NCBI GenBank assembly: GCA_023231005.1
Contig: JALNWG010000009.1
Coordinates: 1 to 64,000 of the forward strand
Source of the DNA: Bacteroidales bacterium
GTDB lineage: Bacteria > Bacteroidota > Bacteroidia > Bacteroidales > FEN-979
Direction: 5' to 3'
Length of the DNA: 64,000 bases
This document shows, one piece after another, positions 1 through 8,609 of this stretch (position 1 is its first letter; the number at the start of each line of letters is the position of its first letter). The notes beneath the pieces are model-generated. The model ran no database searches and was not told the DNA's origin. It was given only the letters and a program-made list of their open reading frames with translations. The translations under genes and the position numbers were made by a program.

Positions 1-1690
1 TTGACGAGCTATCTGGGCATACACCGTATCAATTTGCGCGATCTTTGTTTTTGGATATTTTTCCTCTGGTTTCAAGGTTAGAGCTGCCTGATAACTGTTT
101 TTCGCCTGGTCAAAAGTTTTGGTTACAAAAAATTGGTCAGCCTGCTCTATACGCAGTTTATATTGGTCATCGAGCGATTTCTGTGCTGTAATGTCGGCCA
201 AAATCTTTTCGATTTCAGCCATTTTTGTTTTCGGATACTGTTCTTCCGGCTTGAGATTTCCAGCATTGGCATATTCCGTTTTTGCCAGATCGTACGACTT
301 CGAAGCAAGCAATTGATCGGCTTTTAATAGTATGGTTTGATATTGTTTGTTGATGGCTTGTAGATTGTCAAGCTCTCCTTGAATCTTTTCAATTTCAGCA
401 ATTTTCTCTTTGGGGTACGATTGGGTGGGTTTCAGATTTAAAGCTTTCACAAACTCAGTTTTAGCCATTGCAAAAGATTTCTCCATGAATAATTTATCAC
501 CATTTACAATCAACCCGGCATACTGGGTATCAAGAGTTTTTTGTTTCTGCTCATCGCCCAATGCTATATCAGCCTCTTGAATTTTATTCCGTGGGTAGGC
601 TTCCCCGGGTTTGATTTTAAGTGCATTGCCATATTGGATTTTAGCAAGTGAATATGATTTCGAAACCATTAGATGATCTCCGGAATCCACGGCAGATATA
701 TAATCAGCTTCCTGTCGTTTCGCATCTGCCAATAATTTATCGATGGCATCAATTTTTTCTTTAGGATATTGCGATTCAGGTTTGAAATTCAAAGCATTTG
801 AATAAACTGATCTTGCTTGTTCATATAATTTTGCTTTGAAATCCTTATCTGCTTCATTTATTAAAGCCAAATATTTGGTTTCAAGAGCCTTGATATTTTC
901 CATTTCCAATTCCTTGGACTTTGCTAATTCTTCAAGAATTTTACCTATTTCTGAAAGTTTTTCTTTGGGGTATATTTCATCGGGTTTGATATTTGACGCT
1001 TTAAGATATTCAGAACGTGCAGGTTCGTATGATTTTGACTTGAGTAACTCGTCAGCTTTATGTAAGATGCTAATATACTGTTCATCCAATGCCTTTGCCA
1101 TATTGGTTTCCTGCCCAATCATCATGTTTTCCACTTTGGCCATCATTTCCTTAGGGTAGTTCTCTTTAGGTTTGACAGAATGAGCCATCATGTAATTTTC
1201 TCTCGCTTTCATATATTGTTTATCAATATAAAAACTGTCGGCCAATGAAACATACTGATTATAAGCCTCCTGCGATTTCTGTACCTCAGCAAGAATGTTT
1301 TCTATTTCCTTGATTCGGTTTTTAGGATAAATTTGGTCAGGTTTGATGGTAAGCGCTTCCTGATAGGTCTTTATAGCTTCAGGATATTGGGTATCCAGAA
1401 AATATTTATCAGCGGTGGCAATCGCTTTCGAATATGATTCATCCTTGGTTTTCTGTGCATTGATCAAAGTTGTCAATTCTGCGATGCGATCCTGTGGATA
1501 TTTTTCAGAAGGTTTCAGGGAATTGGCTCTTTTATATTCTTGTAAAGCAGACAGAAAAACCTTGGAATTATAAAATTTATCCGCATTGAAAATAGCTTTT
1601 CCATATTCTTCATCTTTCACTTGCTGATCAACCCGAATTTTAATTATTTCGTTGATTTTAGTTTTTGGATATTGTTCACCAGGAAGGATG
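1..1690 (-). repeat. Tandem coding repeat array, about 171-204 bp per unit
   Basis: Ten copies of a unit coding for a TPR-like helical hairpin lie within the long repeat protein. The tyrosine codon of the YPKxKI signature falls at about 55, 235, 415, 595, 766, 970, 1156, 1327, 1498 and 1669. The leftmost spacings are exactly 180 bp. Units are diverged at DNA level, so this is an old protein repeat and not a satellite. Confidence 0.8.
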
Positions 1691-2280
1691 GTAAGTGCAT
1701 TTTCATATTCCTTAAGAGCTTTTTCATATTCCTGATCAGTGAATAGCTTATCTGCGCTTGCAACTGCAACATCGTAAAGGATATTTTGAGCCTTAGCAGA
1801 ACGCAGCAGTTCCATGGTTTTTCGCAATTTTGCCTGGACATTCAGGTCGTCTGGATTTTTGCCAACTGCCTGTTGATAGGCTGCTTTAGCATTAAGATAA
1901 TCTTTGGAATTAAAATATGAATCTCCTGAAGCTACAGCTTTAGTAAATTCTTCGGATTGTAGTTTTTGATCCGACAACAATCCTTTTGTTTTTATAATTC
2001 GGGCTTTTAAATCCGCATCATTGGGCCTCATCTTTTGTGCCCGGTCCAATTCTATCAGACACTTCTCATAATTTTTATTTCTGAAGTATTTATCAGCTGA
2101 AAACAGGATTGAACGATAAATTGAATCAGGTTGAGCCGATTTATGGGTCAACGTTGTATCCTGACTAATCCGTGTAAAAAGCAATAAACCAGCTTCCTTT
2201 TTCAATCCAAACATCACAAGAGTAGCCAGGGAGATGGGAATTAGGAGTATAAAAAGCTTCGAATAATTTGATATTTTCAT
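1..2280 (-). CDS. Large membrane-anchored TPR-like repeat protein (3' end outside window)
   Basis: An open frame of 760 codons without a stop runs from the ATG at 2278-2280 off the left edge, so the C-terminus is unknown. The N-terminus has a short polar stretch and one hydrophobic segment at about residues 8-27 (signal anchor or signal peptide). The rest is helical repeats: two divergent TPR-like units first, then ten units of 57-68 residues. Each unit carries an alanine/tyrosine TPR-like helix pair, an L-K-P-x-E turn and a YPKxKIxEI signature. Such arrays normally act as protein-binding scaffolds; the partner is unknown. It starts 13 bp after the LolD-like ATPase stop, so the two are probably co-transcribed. 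The frame was followed by translation of several lines and the repeat spacing, which is always a multiple of three. Function is not recognised. Confidence 0.8.
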   Translation of the reverse strand, partial: MKISNYSKLFILLIPISLATLVMFGLKKEAGLLLFTRISQDTTLTHKSAQPDSIYRSILFSADKYFRNKNYEKCLIELDRAQKMRPNDADLKARIIKTKGLLSDQKLQSEEFTKAVASGDSYFNSKDYLNAKAAYQQAVGKNPDDLNVQAKLRKTMELLRSAKAQNILYDVAVASADKLFTDQEYEKALKEYENALTILPGEQYPKTKINEIIKIRVDQQVKDEEYGKAIFNADKFYNSKVFLSALQEYKRANSLKPSEKYPQDRIAELTTLINAQKTKDESYSKAIATADKYFLDTQYPEAIKTYQEALTIKPDQIYPKNRIKEIENILAEVQKSQEAYNQYVSLADSFYIDKQYMKARENYMMAHSVKPKENYPKEMMAKVENMMIGQETNMAKALDEQYISILHKADELLKSKSYEPARSEYLKASNIKPDEIYPKEKLSEIGKILEELAKSKELEMENIKALETKYLALINEADKDFKAKLYEQARSVYSNALNFKPESQYPKEKIDAIDKLLADAKRQEADYISAVDSGDHLMVSKSYSLAKIQYGNALKIKPGEAYPRNKIQEADIALGDEQKQKTLDTQYAGLIVNGDKLFMEKSFAMAKTEFVKALNLKPTQSYPKEKIAEIEKIQGELDNLQAINKQYQTILLKADQLLASKSYDLAKTEYANAGNLKPEEQYPKTKMAEIEKILADITAQKSLDDQYKLRIEQADQFFVTKTFDQAKNSYQAALTLKPEEKYPKTKIAQIDTVYAQIARQ

Positions 2281-2293
2281 GAAAAATGTCCAA

Positions 2294-2947
2294 TTAATTA
2301 TCTATCAGCCCATCTTTAATGGTCAATTTACGATCGGCCATATCAGCGAGATCAAGATTGTGGGTAACGATTACATAAGTTTGTCGAAAAGAATCACGCA
2401 ACTGAAAAAATAATTTATGTAATTCTAACGCAGAATTGGAGTCTAAATTACCTGAGGGTTCATCGGCAAGTATTACATCAGGATTATTGACGAGAGCACG
2501 GGCAACAGCAACCCGTTGTTGTTCACCTCCCGACAATTCAGATGGTTTATGATGGATTCGGTCATTAAGGTTCATAAATTCAAGAAGTTCCATTGACCGT
2601 TTCACTGCTTCTTTTTTTGATTTTTTTGCGATAAATGCAGGTATACAAACATTTTCGAGGGCAGTAAATTCAGGTAATAAATGGTGAAATTGGAAAACAA
2701 ATCCGATATGCCGGTTTCTGAAATCAGAAATTTTTCGCTCAGAAAGCTCATTCATCATGATTCCGTTTATTTCAACAGACCCGGAATCTGCCTTTTCCAG
2801 AGAGCCGATAATATGTAACAAGGTTGATTTCCCAGCTCCCGATGCTCCAACAATGGAGATTATTTCTCCTTTGGTAACTTCCAGGCTTATGCCTTTAAGT
2901 ACTTTTAAAGAGCCGAATGATTTCTGAATGGATTTTGCGATGATCAT
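2294..2947 (-). CDS. lolD: ABC transporter ATP-binding protein, LolD/MacB-type
   Basis: The 217-residue protein is a complete ABC ATPase domain. Walker A (GASGAGKST) is at 34-42, the Q-loop Gln at 86, the signature LSGGEQQR at 138-145, Walker B (VILADEP) at 157-163 and the switch His at 196. Length and motif spacing fit the LolD/MacB/FtsE class, which powers extraction of lipoproteins from the inner membrane or other mechanotransmission transporters. No permease gene adjoins, so the LolC/E partner must be elsewhere; in Bacteroidota a lone lolD-like gene is common. It is followed 13 bp later by the large repeat protein and is divergent from sucC. The symbol is a family-level guess. Confidence 0.8.
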   Translation of the reverse strand: MIIAKSIQKSFGSLKVLKGISLEVTKGEIISIVGASGAGKSTLLHIIGSLEKADSGSVEINGIMMNELSERKISDFRNRHIGFVFQFHHLLPEFTALENVCIPAFIAKKSKKEAVKRSMELLEFMNLNDRIHHKPSELSGGEQQRVAVARALVNNPDVILADEPSGNLDSNSALELHKLFFQLRDSFRQTYVIVTHNLDLADMADRKLTIKDGLIDN

Positions 2948-2964
2948 AATAAAGCCTTAACTGG

Positions 2965-2972
2965 CAAAGGTA
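2965..2972 (-). promoter_or_regulatory. -7 element upstream of lolD-like gene
   Basis: On the minus strand the sequence reads TACCTTTG, an exact match to the Bacteroidota -7 consensus TAnnTTTG. The start codon lies 17 bp downstream. I see no good TTTG at the -33 distance, so this rests on the -7 match alone. Confidence 0.45.
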
Positions 2973-2993
2973 AGAAAACTCAACAAGAAATTT

Positions 2994-3024
2994 TTTGAGG
3001 TTCTGGTAGAAAACACTATTTTTG
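2994..3024 (+). promoter_or_regulatory. Bacteroidota-type promoter of sucC
   Basis: TTTG at 2994-2997, a 19-bp spacer, and TATTTTTG at 3017-3024 match both boxes of the Bacteroidota consensus exactly. Transcription would begin near 3030 and leave a leader of about 16 nt before the sucC ATG at 3047. Confidence 0.75.
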
Positions 3025-3046
3025 ATGTTACCATATCCATTACTAT

Positions 3047-4237
3047 ATGAATTTACATGAATACCAAAGCAAATCAATTCTTAAGCAGTATGGCGTTGCA
3101 GTCCCTGAAGGTGCCTTGGCACATACGGAAGAGGAGGCAGTAAAAGCTGCAGAATTTTTGCAGGTGGCTACAGAAACTGATAAATTTGTTGTAAAGGCGC
3201 AGGTACACGCAGGAGGACGTGGAAAAGGCGGAGGGGTAAAAGTAGCGAAATCCGTTGAAGAGGTACGTGTAATTGCCGGACAGATTATAGGAATGATGCT
3301 GGTAACCCCACAAACCAGTAAGTTGGGAAAATTAGTCAGAAAGGTTTATATTGAGCAGAATATATTTTATTCCGGTTCCACCGAACCCAGTGAGATTTAC
3401 ATGAGTATTTTACTGAACCGGCAAAAAGGGCATACCATTTTGATGTATTCGCCTCGCGGGGGAATGGATATTGAAGCAGTTGCTTCAGAAACACCGGAGC
3501 TCATCTTCACGGAAGAGATTGATCCGAAAGCAGGATTACAATCTTTCCAGGCCAGAAAAATAGCTTTCAATCTGGGTCTTAAAGAGACAGCTTATAAAAA
3601 CATGTTAAAGTTTGTATTTGGAATTTATAAAGCTTATGAAGGCACTGATGCTTCTTTGATTGAGATCAATCCAGTATGTAAAACATCCGACAACAAAATT
3701 CTTGCTGCGGATGCCAAAATTGTGATTGACAATAACGCACTTTTTCGTCATCCCGACATTGCAGCCATGCGGGATTACGATGAAGAGGATCCAATTGAAG
3801 TGGAAGCAACTCGTCATGACCTTAATTACGTAAAACTTAACGGAAATGTTGGTTGTATGGTTAATGGGGCTGGTTTAGCCATGGCAACAATGGACATCAT
3901 CAAACTGTCGGGGGGAGATCCGGCTAATTTCCTTGATGTTGGTGGTTCTGCCAGTCCAAAACGAGTTGAAGAAGGATTCAGAATCATCCTTAAAGATCCT
4001 GCCGTTAAAGCCATCCTGGTGAATATTTTTGGAGGAATTGTCCGCTGTGATCGCGTGGCACAGGGTATTGTAGACGCTTATAATAACATTGGGGAGATAA
4101 AGATCCCTATTATTGTTCGGTTACAAGGCACAAATGCGGAAGAAGGGAAAAAACTGATTGATGGTTCCGGGTTGAAGGTTCACTCAGCAGTTACTTTACA
4201 AGAAGCGGCAAAACTGGTTACGGAAGTATTGAAATAA
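3047..4237 (+). CDS. sucC: Succinyl-CoA synthetase, beta subunit (ADP-forming type)
   Basis: The 396-residue protein begins MNLHEYQSK and is the usual length of SucC. It has the N-terminal ATP-grasp fold (glycine-rich GGRGKGGG loop near residue 55, EINPV motif near 205) and the C-terminal CoA-ligase domain with FGGIVRCD near 325. With the alpha subunit SucD it converts succinyl-CoA, ADP (or GDP) and phosphate to succinate, CoA and NTP in the TCA cycle; the phosphohistidine is on SucD. No sucD follows, so the subunits are encoded apart here. Its last 20 bp overlap the convergent glycosyltransferase gene. Confidence 0.95.
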   Translation: MNLHEYQSKSILKQYGVAVPEGALAHTEEEAVKAAEFLQVATETDKFVVKAQVHAGGRGKGGGVKVAKSVEEVRVIAGQIIGMMLVTPQTSKLGKLVRKVYIEQNIFYSGSTEPSEIYMSILLNRQKGHTILMYSPRGGMDIEAVASETPELIFTEEIDPKAGLQSFQARKIAFNLGLKETAYKNMLKFVFGIYKAYEGTDASLIEINPVCKTSDNKILAADAKIVIDNNALFRHPDIAAMRDYDEEDPIEVEATRHDLNYVKLNGNVGCMVNGAGLAMATMDIIKLSGGDPANFLDVGGSASPKRVEEGFRIILKDPAVKAILVNIFGGIVRCDRVAQGIVDAYNNIGEIKIPIIVRLQGTNAEEGKKLIDGSGLKVHSAVTLQEAAKLVTEVLK

Positions 4238-5486
4238 ACCTTTGCTCCATCTCTTTTTCGAAAAAGAAGCCCCGAATCTTTGTTAATTCTGCAACCGGTG
4301 ATTTTGAAAAGGAAAAAGTATTCCAATTGATTTTTAATTTTTTTTTCATTTCAGGATAATAGAGATCGAGAAAGGATTTAAGATTTTCCTCATCATTGGA
4401 AAATATCCTGCTATTTTCAGTTTTTAAATATTGTAAAATTCTAAGGCCATCAAATTTCTCATGGAAAGCCCGGATAAAATGGTCCATATCTTTATTGTTC
4501 TCACGTAGACACTGATAAGGATCTTCCAGATCAAAGATTGCTGATAAAAAACGTGTAATATTAGTATTAAAAGTCTGGAAATAAAGCAGAGGTAACAACA
4601 GATAGGTTTCGAGAATTTCATTGAAAAAGAAATTGGGATAAACAGGATAACTTGTCCAATCCCCACTGGCTCCTTTAATCATAGCAGGGCCAGTTCCAAA
4701 AAACACCCGGTCGGAAAAACGCGCAGCAGGATAAACCAATTCATCGTTCCAAAGTAAGACAGTACCAAATTTTCTAAGTTTTTGAAGAAAATAAAAATCT
4801 TCTCCGCTCATTTTGGGGGTCATTCCCCCTATTGCACGATAGGCCCAAACCGGAAAAGACATGGCAGAACCGAGGGCTGTAAATGAATAAGGTGAACCTA
4901 TCCGATCCATCTGAAGGAAATAATGTCGCATATATATTTCATAATGCAACATGGCCCGGTTGGTTTTTTCATCATTTACTTCCTTGTGAAAGTATGGATT
5001 ACATAGGGCAACGATGTGTTGATTTTTTGAAAAACTATGAGCCACCGACAGAAAATAGCGATCAGAAAAAGTAGTATCGGCATCTAGACTGATAATAACA
5101 TCATCGGGAGAAGCAACTTTGTTGATTTCTTCCATGATAATTCTTCGGGCATGACCAACTCCATGTTGTTTCCCTTTCCAGCCATTTCCTTTTGTTGCCC
5201 TATCAAGAATAATTACCTCAAATTCAACAATGGATTTCAGAAGGTCAATACTACGAAGGTTATTCTTACAAAACTCCGCTTTAGAAGGATCTTCCCACCA
5301 ATGTTCCGGTTGATTGACACAAATAAAAACTTTAAAGTGACGGTAAGTTTGGCTATCAATACAAGATAAGGTTTGGGCCAATAATTCCGGTTCGTTCATT
5401 ACCGGAAGTGCCACATAAAGATAGGGCAGAGAGTCGGCCTCTGAAAGGTTATCTGTCGACATTGAGTTTTCTGAATAAGGTATCAT
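4218..5486 (-). CDS. Family 2 glycosyltransferase
   Basis: The 422-residue protein has a GT-A glycosyltransferase fold: the nucleotide-binding start (YVALPVMNE) at about 23-31, a DxD metal/sugar-nucleotide motif (DAD) at 135-137, and a later SGEDFYF motif typical of the catalytic acidic pair in family 2 enzymes. There is no clear transmembrane segment, so it is likely cytosolic or peripheral. Substrate cannot be inferred. The first ATG overlaps the protease stop by 38 bp; an ATG at 5462 (residue 9) overlaps by only 14 bp and is an equally possible start. Co-transcribed with the CtpA-type protease; 3' end overlaps sucC. Confidence 0.8.
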   Translation of the reverse strand: MIPYSENSMSTDNLSEADSLPYLYVALPVMNEPELLAQTLSCIDSQTYRHFKVFICVNQPEHWWEDPSKAEFCKNNLRSIDLLKSIVEFEVIILDRATKGNGWKGKQHGVGHARRIIMEEINKVASPDDVIISLDADTTFSDRYFLSVAHSFSKNQHIVALCNPYFHKEVNDEKTNRAMLHYEIYMRHYFLQMDRIGSPYSFTALGSAMSFPVWAYRAIGGMTPKMSGEDFYFLQKLRKFGTVLLWNDELVYPAARFSDRVFFGTGPAMIKGASGDWTSYPVYPNFFFNEILETYLLLPLLYFQTFNTNITRFLSAIFDLEDPYQCLRENNKDMDHFIRAFHEKFDGLRILQYLKTENSRIFSNDEENLKSFLDLYYPEMKKKLKINWNTFSFSKSPVAELTKIRGFFFEKEMEQRFISILP

Positions 5487-7053
5487 CCTCAGCTACTTCT
5501 ATTGCTTTCAGTACCTCTTCATCATATTGGTTAATGACCCGATACATTTCAGTTATATCCCAAAGCTTTTGGGCAATTAATCCCTTGATCTGAAATTTAA
5601 TAAGTTGTTCAGAAAGTGCATATTGCTTCTCATCTTTTTTTACACCCTCTTTTTCTGCCCAGCTAAAAAACCCGTTCATGAAAGAGTCATCAATTTTGAA
5701 TTTTTCATCAAAAACAGAAAATTTGGGATAATTAAGATTTAAAGATTTTCGGTTTTTATCGACATAATCGCCGACAAAAGTATTGATGACGTTTTTCCTC
5801 CTAAGTTCTAAATAATAATCGGTTATCGGTGTTGAGTCCCAGGGAATAAACACATCCGGCATGATTCCTCCACCACCATAAACGACACGTTTACGTGAAG
5901 TGAAATATTTTAACGAATCAGGGAACTTAATACTGTCGGGATGAACCAATTCACCATGTTTAACCCGGTTACCAAAATCTTCATAATATTTGTCAACACC
6001 TTCTGTGTAGGATTTTTGAATGCATTTGCCGGAAGGGTTATAATAACGAGCAGTAGTCAAGCGCATTTGAGAGCTATCGGGTAATTGGAATGGCCTTTGA
6101 ACCAATCCTTTTCCGAAAGAGCGGCGTCCCACAATCAAGCCACGGTCCCAATCCTGAATTGCCCCTGAAACGATTTCACTGGCGGAGGCAGAATTTTCAT
6201 TGATCATGATTACCAATTTTCCTGATTCAAAAAGCCCCTTGGCTGTGCTATAAAAATCTTCCCTCGAGCTACGAACTCCCTGAGTATAAACAATCACTTT
6301 CCCTGGTCCGAGAAACTCGTCGGAGAGTTCAATGGCAGTACCCATATATCCTCCGGAATTGTTCCTGAGATCCAGAATGAGCGATTTCATTCCTTCAGAT
6401 TTAAGACGGGCTGTAGCTTCAGTAAATTCCTGCATCGAAGTTTGAGCAAATTTATTAAGATTGATATATCCAATCCCCGGTTTGATCATATATGCAGCAT
6501 CGATACTATTAATAGGTATCTTATCACGTACAATGGTAAAATCGAGAAGGTCTTTTTTCCCTTTGCGGTAAATTGATACGGTAACTTTTGTTCCCCTTTT
6601 TCCACGGAGATGGTCCAAAACAAATTGGTTTGTTACTTTTTTCCCGGTAACGACCTCCCCTTCAATTTTGATAATTTTATCTCCAGAAAAGATACCCAGC
6701 TTTTCCGAAGGACCTCCAGGAACGGGGTGGACAACAGTGATGGTGTCTCGCAAAATCTCAAATTGCACTCCGATTCCATCAAAATTACCTTCTAATGGTT
6801 CATTTGCTTTTTGTACATCTTTTTTTGAAATGTACATAGAGTGTGGATCAAGATCCTTCAGGGTTTCGATAATTGCCTTTTCAACAAGTTTTTCTTCATT
6901 GATTGTGTCAACATAGGCGAACTTAATGATTTGCATTACCGCATCATATTTTTTAATCCCTGAGGTTGGATTTTGACGAGCATTTTGTGAAAAAGAGGGG
7001 GATCCCTGAAAAAGTAAAAATCCAGCAAGCAAAAAGAAAATATTTTTTTGCAT
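5449..7053 (-). CDS. Carboxy-terminal processing protease, S41 family
   Basis: Taken from the ATG at 7053, the protein is 534 residues and begins with a clear signal peptide ending near FSQ; an upstream in-frame ATG at 7092 would bury it. A PDZ domain lies at about 95-170, followed by the S41 catalytic core with the SASASE serine near 290 and the GKG lysine near 315, the expected Ser-Lys dyad. Family members cut secreted or envelope proteins at hydrophobic C-termini. The long tail after the core is typical of Bacteroidota homologues. The 3' end overlaps the glycosyltransferase gene, so both form one unit. Confidence 0.9.
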   Translation of the reverse strand: MQKNIFFLLAGFLLFQGSPSFSQNARQNPTSGIKKYDAVMQIIKFAYVDTINEEKLVEKAIIETLKDLDPHSMYISKKDVQKANEPLEGNFDGIGVQFEILRDTITVVHPVPGGPSEKLGIFSGDKIIKIEGEVVTGKKVTNQFVLDHLRGKRGTKVTVSIYRKGKKDLLDFTIVRDKIPINSIDAAYMIKPGIGYINLNKFAQTSMQEFTEATARLKSEGMKSLILDLRNNSGGYMGTAIELSDEFLGPGKVIVYTQGVRSSREDFYSTAKGLFESGKLVIMINENSASASEIVSGAIQDWDRGLIVGRRSFGKGLVQRPFQLPDSSQMRLTTARYYNPSGKCIQKSYTEGVDKYYEDFGNRVKHGELVHPDSIKFPDSLKYFTSRKRVVYGGGGIMPDVFIPWDSTPITDYYLELRRKNVINTFVGDYVDKNRKSLNLNYPKFSVFDEKFKIDDSFMNGFFSWAEKEGVKKDEKQYALSEQLIKFQIKGLIAQKLWDITEMYRVINQYDEEVLKAIEVAEDDTLFRKLNVDR

Positions 7054-7106
7054 AATATTATTTATAATCATCTGAAATTCCTTATTAAACAATGGTTTTG
7101 AACGGT

Positions 7107-7114
7107 CAAAATTA
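7107..7114 (-). promoter_or_regulatory. -7 element upstream of the S41 protease
   Basis: The minus strand reads TAATTTTG, an exact TAnnTTTG. Initiation near 7100 gives a leader of roughly 47 nt to the ATG at 7053 and would leave almost no leader for the upstream ATG at 7092, which favours the shorter reading. The -33 box is poor. Confidence 0.4.
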
Positions 7115-7183
7115 CTTTTTTTTCAGTTGCCAATAAGATAGGCTTCTAATTATTAACTAATTTTAACGTGAATTATTTTACAA

Positions 7184-7858
7184 ATGATTGAGGCTGAAAA
7201 AATCCGGATTTATCGGAGCATGATATATCCAATTCTCTTTGTTGCCCTTCTATGGGCTATCAAAGGAATGGATGAATTGTTCTCCTTGGATTTAAACAAC
7301 TGGGGACTAATTCCTTTAACACCAAGAGGACTCATTGGGATATTTACGTCTCCACTTCTTCATGCAAATCTTGCTCATCTTTTTGCAAATTCCATCCCAC
7401 TTTTAGTCCTTGGTTCTTTTCTTTTCTATTTTTATAAAGATATTGCCTGGAAGATTTTTGGATGGACCTATCTGATGACTGGGATTTGGGTTTGGACCTT
7501 TGCTCGTGGAGGATCCATCCATATCGGTGCGAGTGGCCTCATTTATGGGTTAGCTTCATTTTTGTTTTTTAGTGGAATTATCCGGCGAGATAACAGTCTG
7601 ATGGTTATTTCGATTCTCACTGCTTTTCTTTATGGTGGATTAATCTGGGGAATTTTTCCTCAATTTTTTCCAAATCAACCTATTTCTTGGGAATCTCATC
7701 TTATGGGTCTTATCGCAGGTTTAGTTCTGGCTCTTTATTTCCGCCATGATGGTCCTCAACGTAAAATCTATGATTGGGGCGATGAATCAGATGACAATGA
7801 CCCGAATATTCCCTGGTGGGAAACAGATGAAACGAATAATTCTGAAAAGGTTGAATGA
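7184..7858 (+). CDS. Rhomboid family intramembrane serine protease
   Basis: The 224-residue protein has about six hydrophobic segments from residue 13 to 187. The GxSG motif (GASG, Ser117) and a His in a later membrane helix (His172) form the rhomboid Ser-His dyad, and HLFAN (His65, Asn69) matches the conserved oxyanion-site histidine and asparagine. It cleaves transmembrane helices inside the membrane; substrates are unknown. The C-terminal 35 residues are acidic and cytosolic. It stands alone and converges on the helix-hairpin-helix gene with a 5-bp gap. Confidence 0.92.
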   Translation: MIEAEKIRIYRSMIYPILFVALLWAIKGMDELFSLDLNNWGLIPLTPRGLIGIFTSPLLHANLAHLFANSIPLLVLGSFLFYFYKDIAWKIFGWTYLMTGIWVWTFARGGSIHIGASGLIYGLASFLFFSGIIRRDNSLMVISILTAFLYGGLIWGIFPQFFPNQPISWESHLMGLIAGLVLALYFRHDGPQRKIYDWGDESDDNDPNIPWWETDETNNSEKVE

Positions 7859-7863
7859 TTGAT

Positions 7864-8598
7864 TCAAGGTTGAACTTTAAGGTAAATCACAATTTTTTGA
7901 TAAATCGAATCATTAATCCCATTGATTTGCTTTATTTCTTCCAATGATTTGAACTTCTTAATCTTCTGTCGATATAACATGATACTTTTTGTCAAATCGA
8001 AAGGGAAATAGGGATGTCGTAAAAGCTCTTTGAATGTTATGTTATTGAGGTCAATTCTGTGAATAGAATCACGATTCACGGAAATATGGGGCAAAAGAAA
8101 CTGATAACGGACACTGTCCATGCCAAATACTTCCATCAATTGTTGTTTATTGTAAAACCCACCTATACGGGTCCTATAATTCACAATACGGCGGGCAAAG
8201 GCGGGTCCGATTCCGCTAAGACGCTGTAGGTCAAATGTATCAGCAGAATTCAATTCGACTACCAATAAGATTTTTTCTTTGTTTATTACGTTTTTACTTG
8301 AATCCCAGGAAGAAAAGGGAAAGCGGTTACTATATTTTGAAAATTTCCGCAACCGGGATTTCGATACTGAATCTTCCGCCTTTTTCCATGCCGTTTCGAA
8401 GGCTTCGACCTCTGATTTAAAAATATTGAAATCGGGTGAACCACTCAGGGTTTCTGATGGAATTAAAGAATTTGCAAGCATTACCAAAAAGCATATAAGA
8501 GACAAAACGAAAATGCCACGTTTTTCTGTTGTGTTATACGTAAAAAACTCACCGAAAATCCTTGTTATTGGTGAATTTCTAGTTTTTTTAATTTTCAT
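7864..8598 (-). CDS. ComEA-like helix-hairpin-helix protein
   Basis: The 244-residue protein has one membrane segment at about 28-45 and then a charged linker. A ComEA-type HhH unit at about 114-160 carries ELNSAD, LSGIGPAFARRI and GGFY; a second degenerate unit lies at about 180-235. Such proteins bind double-stranded DNA, and ComEA delivers DNA to the ComEC channel during transformation. The topology here (N-in anchor, HhH outside the cytoplasm) fits a DNA receptor. A ComEC homologue sits at 13828-15945. Co-transcribed with the DUF2851 gene, 11 bp upstream. A role in DNA uptake is inferred, not shown. Confidence 0.85.
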   Translation of the reverse strand: MKIKKTRNSPITRIFGEFFTYNTTEKRGIFVLSLICFLVMLANSLIPSETLSGSPDFNIFKSEVEAFETAWKKAEDSVSKSRLRKFSKYSNRFPFSSWDSSKNVINKEKILLVVELNSADTFDLQRLSGIGPAFARRIVNYRTRIGGFYNKQQLMEVFGMDSVRYQFLLPHISVNRDSIHRIDLNNITFKELLRHPYFPFDLTKSIMLYRQKIKKFKSLEEIKQINGINDSIYQKIVIYLKVQP

Positions 8599-8609
8599 AC
8601 CCCGGATTA

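Noticed and set aside
1..1690. Regular repeat spacing considered as CRISPR or satellite
   Set aside because: Units are 171-204 bp, diverged in DNA and conserved in protein, in one open frame.
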